Shown here one piece after another: positions 55,254-57,178 of a stretch of 57,178 nt of DNA; positions within the stretch are counted from its first letter, which is position 1, and each line of letters starts with the position of its first letter. Origin of the DNA: an uncultured bacterium. Lineage in GTDB: Bacteria > Bacteroidota > Bacteroidia > Bacteroidales > Muribaculaceae. A program made the position numbers and the translations under genes. The stretch lies in assembly GCA_945612775.1 (NCBI GenBank), contig CALZAF010000004.1, positions 1 through 57,178 of the forward strand. The letters are read 5' to 3'. A model generated the notes under the pieces. It ran no database searches. It saw nothing but the letters and a program-made list of their open reading frames with translations, and was not told where the DNA came from.

Positions 55254-55721
55254 ATGAAAGCATCACACCTCATAATTGCCCTCGCCGCTATTGCCATGGC
55301 GCTACCCACCGCAGCCCAGCAGAAGCGAGCATCCTCGCGCCCCAGCCAAACTGAATGGATGAAGGGAGTGAGAGAATACAAATACGATATGCTCATTCAG
55401 GAAGTTGAACTCACCAAGGACCAGCAGACACAGTTCCTGCCGCTCTATCAGAAGATGGAGGAGGAAATTATGAAGGCCAATAAGGAAGTTCGCGACCTCG
55501 AAGCTAAGATAACCAACTCGAAGGGCGAAGTTAGCGACCTCGAATACGGGCTTGCCGCCGAAGCTATGGCAAACGCCTCGGCTGTTGCCGCTAAAATCGA
55601 AGCCGACTACTTCAAACAATTTGCCCAGATTCTTTCGAAACGACAGCTCTTCCTGCTCAAACGCGCCGAAATGCGTTTCACCAAGAGCATTATTTCGAAA
55701 TCTTCGCGTAAAAAACAATAA
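55254..55721 (+). CDS. Spy/CpxP-like periplasmic protein
   Basis: A 155-residue exported helical protein: signal MKASHLIIALAAIAMALPTA, then a nearly all-helical body with the LTxxQ-type motif VELTKDQQTQFLPLYQKMEE at about residues 50-70 and a basic tail. Spy and CpxP are periplasmic chaperone/stress sensors with the same LTxxQ helices. It follows the anti-sigma candidate by 44 bp and may be its periplasmic ligand or a regulated output. Family fit is by pattern only. Confidence 0.7.
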   Translation: MKASHLIIALAAIAMALPTAAQQKRASSRPSQTEWMKGVREYKYDMLIQEVELTKDQQTQFLPLYQKMEEEIMKANKEVRDLEAKITNSKGEVSDLEYGLAAEAMANASAVAAKIEADYFKQFAQILSKRQLFLLKRAEMRFTKSIISKSSRKKQ

Positions 55722-55831
55722 TTCAAAAACATACCATTTTTCACTACATGTGGAGCTGCAAAGCTCAAAGCTCCAAAACCATACAATAAAACTAACTATT
55801 CAAAAACTCAAAACAAGCTAAAAAAAGCCCC

Positions 55832-55914
55832 AACTACCCCATAATAATCCTAACGAAAGACTTCAGTTTCATTACTTGACAACGCGAACTTTGTGAAGGT
55901 ATTATGGGGTAGTT
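55832..55914. repeat. 83-bp inverted-repeat structure between the Spy-like and A2M-like genes
   Basis: Perfect 15-bp arms AACTACCCCATAATA (55832-55846) and TATTATGGGGTAGTT (55900-55914) enclose 53 nt that contain a further CTTCA/TGAAG pairing. The right arm is followed by AATTTTTAC on plus, so it could be a terminator, but the long loop also suits a small mobile repeat or structured RNA. Confidence 0.6.
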
Positions 55915-55997
55915 AATTTTTACACATCACGAGCAGCATTCCGAGAGTATTAATAAGCACATTGTCACGATATTAACAAGCATAACATACTATAATT

Positions 55998-57178
55998 ATG
56001 AACTTCAAAAACATTCTTACGGGACTATTGGCAACAATTCTTGCATTTGCCAGCTCCCCAATCTATGCCGACGTCAAACCCGACTTTAAATACCCCAACG
56101 ACGTGAAAAAAATAGCATTATCCGACATCCAGAAGGCAAGCAGCAATGGCGACAAGCAGCTGCTGCTCGACGCCGTAATCCGTTATTCGCTCGCCGAAAG
56201 CAAGATTTCGACAGAAAACGCACCTCAAGTGCTAAGCACCATCGAGAAGTATCGCAAAGCCGAGACAGCTCCCGACTTTGCCGCACTCTACGCCTTGCTC
56301 GAGGCGAAAGTATATCTTGCTTATAGCCGAGAAAACTATCCGCCCAGAGAACAGAAGCATGAGACCCTGCCCGACGACATCTCCGAGTGGAATTACGGCG
56401 ATTTCACCGATAAAATTTCGCAACTTGTAGCCCTGGCTTTGAAGGATAAGGAAGCCCTTCGAAGTGCTCCGCTATCGCGATTTGGCAAGGTATTAAACTA
56501 TAAAGAGAAATATCTGAAGTTCTACCCTACGCTTCTCGATTTCTGCTACTTGACAGGCATACGATTGCTTGATGACATCTCATCGCCTCTCACACAAGCC
56601 GACTTAGACGAATGGCTCTCGTTCCACACCGGCGAGATTGCACCCACGGTTTATATTAAGAACATGTATTACTTCGCCTTCACTTTCGGCAAAGATAATG
56701 GCGATGCCGGCATTATGCTTTATCGTCAATATGCCCAATTTGAAGAAAGCGGGCTCCTGCTAAAAAATGTTGTGCCTGAGGTAAACAAGAACTATCCCAT
56801 TTTCCGCGATTATCTCGAGCGTTTTCCCAATTCTGCATTTGCGCCCGACATCAAGAACATAGTTTCGCAACTCGAGAGTAAAAAAGTGGATTGCACATAC
56901 GCTGCATATGCAAATTCAAAGTCAAAAATCAAGCTAAACATTTCATACAGCAACGTCAACGATTGTTCTCTGGAAATTTATCGTCATTCCGACAAAAGCA
57001 AAAAAGCTACCAAGAAACTGGTTAAGACCATTAAGCTAAATTTCGACGGAAAAATACCTTTCCAAGGCGACACCACCATCTACATCGACCCGTTGCCTTA
57101 CGGCATATATTCTATAGCCACCACGTTCAAACATGATTACGCGAAAGGTGATTCTAAACATAGTACAAGCCTAACGTT
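55998..57178 (+). CDS. large secreted protein, probable alpha-2-macroglobulin family (5' part only)
   Basis: An open frame runs from the ATG at 55998 to the window edge, so at least 393 residues are encoded and the 3' end is missing. It starts with a signal peptide (MNFKNILTGLLATILAFASS, cleavage near IYA). The visible part is helical and TPR-like (LLDAVIRYSLAESKIS, FAALYALLEAKVYLAYS, FRDYLERFPNSAFAPDIKNI), then from about residue 305 turns to beta sequence (SKIKLNISYSNVNDCSLEIY). This matches the N-terminus of the very large alpha-2-macroglobulin-like proteins of Bacteroidetes, which are thought to trap proteases. The thioester or bait region would lie beyond the window, so the call stays provisional. 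Confidence 0.6.
   Translation, partial: MNFKNILTGLLATILAFASSPIYADVKPDFKYPNDVKKIALSDIQKASSNGDKQLLLDAVIRYSLAESKISTENAPQVLSTIEKYRKAETAPDFAALYALLEAKVYLAYSRENYPPREQKHETLPDDISEWNYGDFTDKISQLVALALKDKEALRSAPLSRFGKVLNYKEKYLKFYPTLLDFCYLTGIRLLDDISSPLTQADLDEWLSFHTGEIAPTVYIKNMYYFAFTFGKDNGDAGIMLYRQYAQFEESGLLLKNVVPEVNKNYPIFRDYLERFPNSAFAPDIKNIVSQLESKKVDCTYAAYANSKSKIKLNISYSNVNDCSLEIYRHSDKSKKATKKLVKTIKLNFDGKIPFQGDTTIYIDPLPYGIYSIATTFKHDYAKGDSKHSTSLT

Overview
The window reads as chromosomal DNA of a Bacteroidales bacterium, possibly Muribaculaceae or a relative (the family is a guess from gene content). Evidence: an 11-subunit-type nuo operon with a fused nuoCD and no nuoEFG, F-type ATP synthase genes in the order beta-epsilon-a-c-b-delta-alpha-gamma, a murT/murK/murQ cluster of the kind known from Tannerella, DUF1343, DUF4922, DUF5106 and DUF5009 families, and several upstream sequences matching the Bacteroidetes promoter pattern (about TTTG, 17-23 bp, TAnnTTTG). 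I see no rRNA, tRNA, transposase, integrase or CRISPR array. Everything from about 3.8 to 50.3 kb is on the minus strand.

Layout. (1) 0.2-3.6 kb, plus: clpS-clpA-aat, a compact N-degron module (tagging, recognition, unfolding). (2) 3.8-11.6 kb, minus: a probable operon of a thioredoxin-fold DUF5106 protein, a DoxX membrane protein, mnmA, a bifunctional-nuclease-family protein, an NHS-family MFS transporter, rsmE, kdsA and a periplasmic TPR protein. It ends in a hairpin shared with aat. (3) 11.8-24.1 kb, minus: a peptidoglycan/MurNAc salvage cluster, in transcription order GT2, DUF4922 (GalT-like), SpoIID, AmpG-like, NamZ-like DUF1343, FAD/Fe-S D-2-hydroxyacid dehydrogenase, MurT-like, MurK-like, MurQ. 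Upstream are two roughly 1000-residue secreted amidase-like paralogues (24.2-30.5 kb) and a second MurK-like kinase (30.7-31.5 kb). (4) 32.1-32.7 kb: a TlpA-type lipoprotein. (5) 33.0-50.3 kb, minus: nuoA-B-CD-H, then the whole ATP synthase set atpD-C-B-E-F-H-A-G, then nuoI-J-K-L-M-N, so the ATP synthase genes lie inside the complex I operon. (6) 50.8-54.0 kb, plus: a TonB-dependent receptor and a lipoprotein behind an elaborate control region. (7) 54.2-55.7 kb, plus: an ECF sigma factor, a likely anti-sigma factor and a Spy/CpxP-like protein. (8) From 55,998 to the end, plus: the start of a large secreted protein, probably an alpha-2-macroglobulin family member, cut by the window edge.

How the genes may work together. 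In region 3 secreted amidases could strip stem peptides, NamZ could release MurNAc from glycan ends, MurT and AmpG could import products, MurK would phosphorylate MurNAc, and MurQ would split MurNAc-6-phosphate into GlcNAc-6-phosphate and D-lactate. The adjacent dehydrogenase is well placed to oxidise that D-lactate. The roles of SpoIID (no export signal seen), DUF4922 and GT2 in this pathway are open. In region 5 a proton-pumping complex and the proton-driven synthase appear to share one transcription unit. The two strongest leads are the nested nuo-atp-nuo operon and the expanded MurNAc operon with its uncharacterised GalT-like enzyme. All functions are read from motifs by eye; no database search was run.
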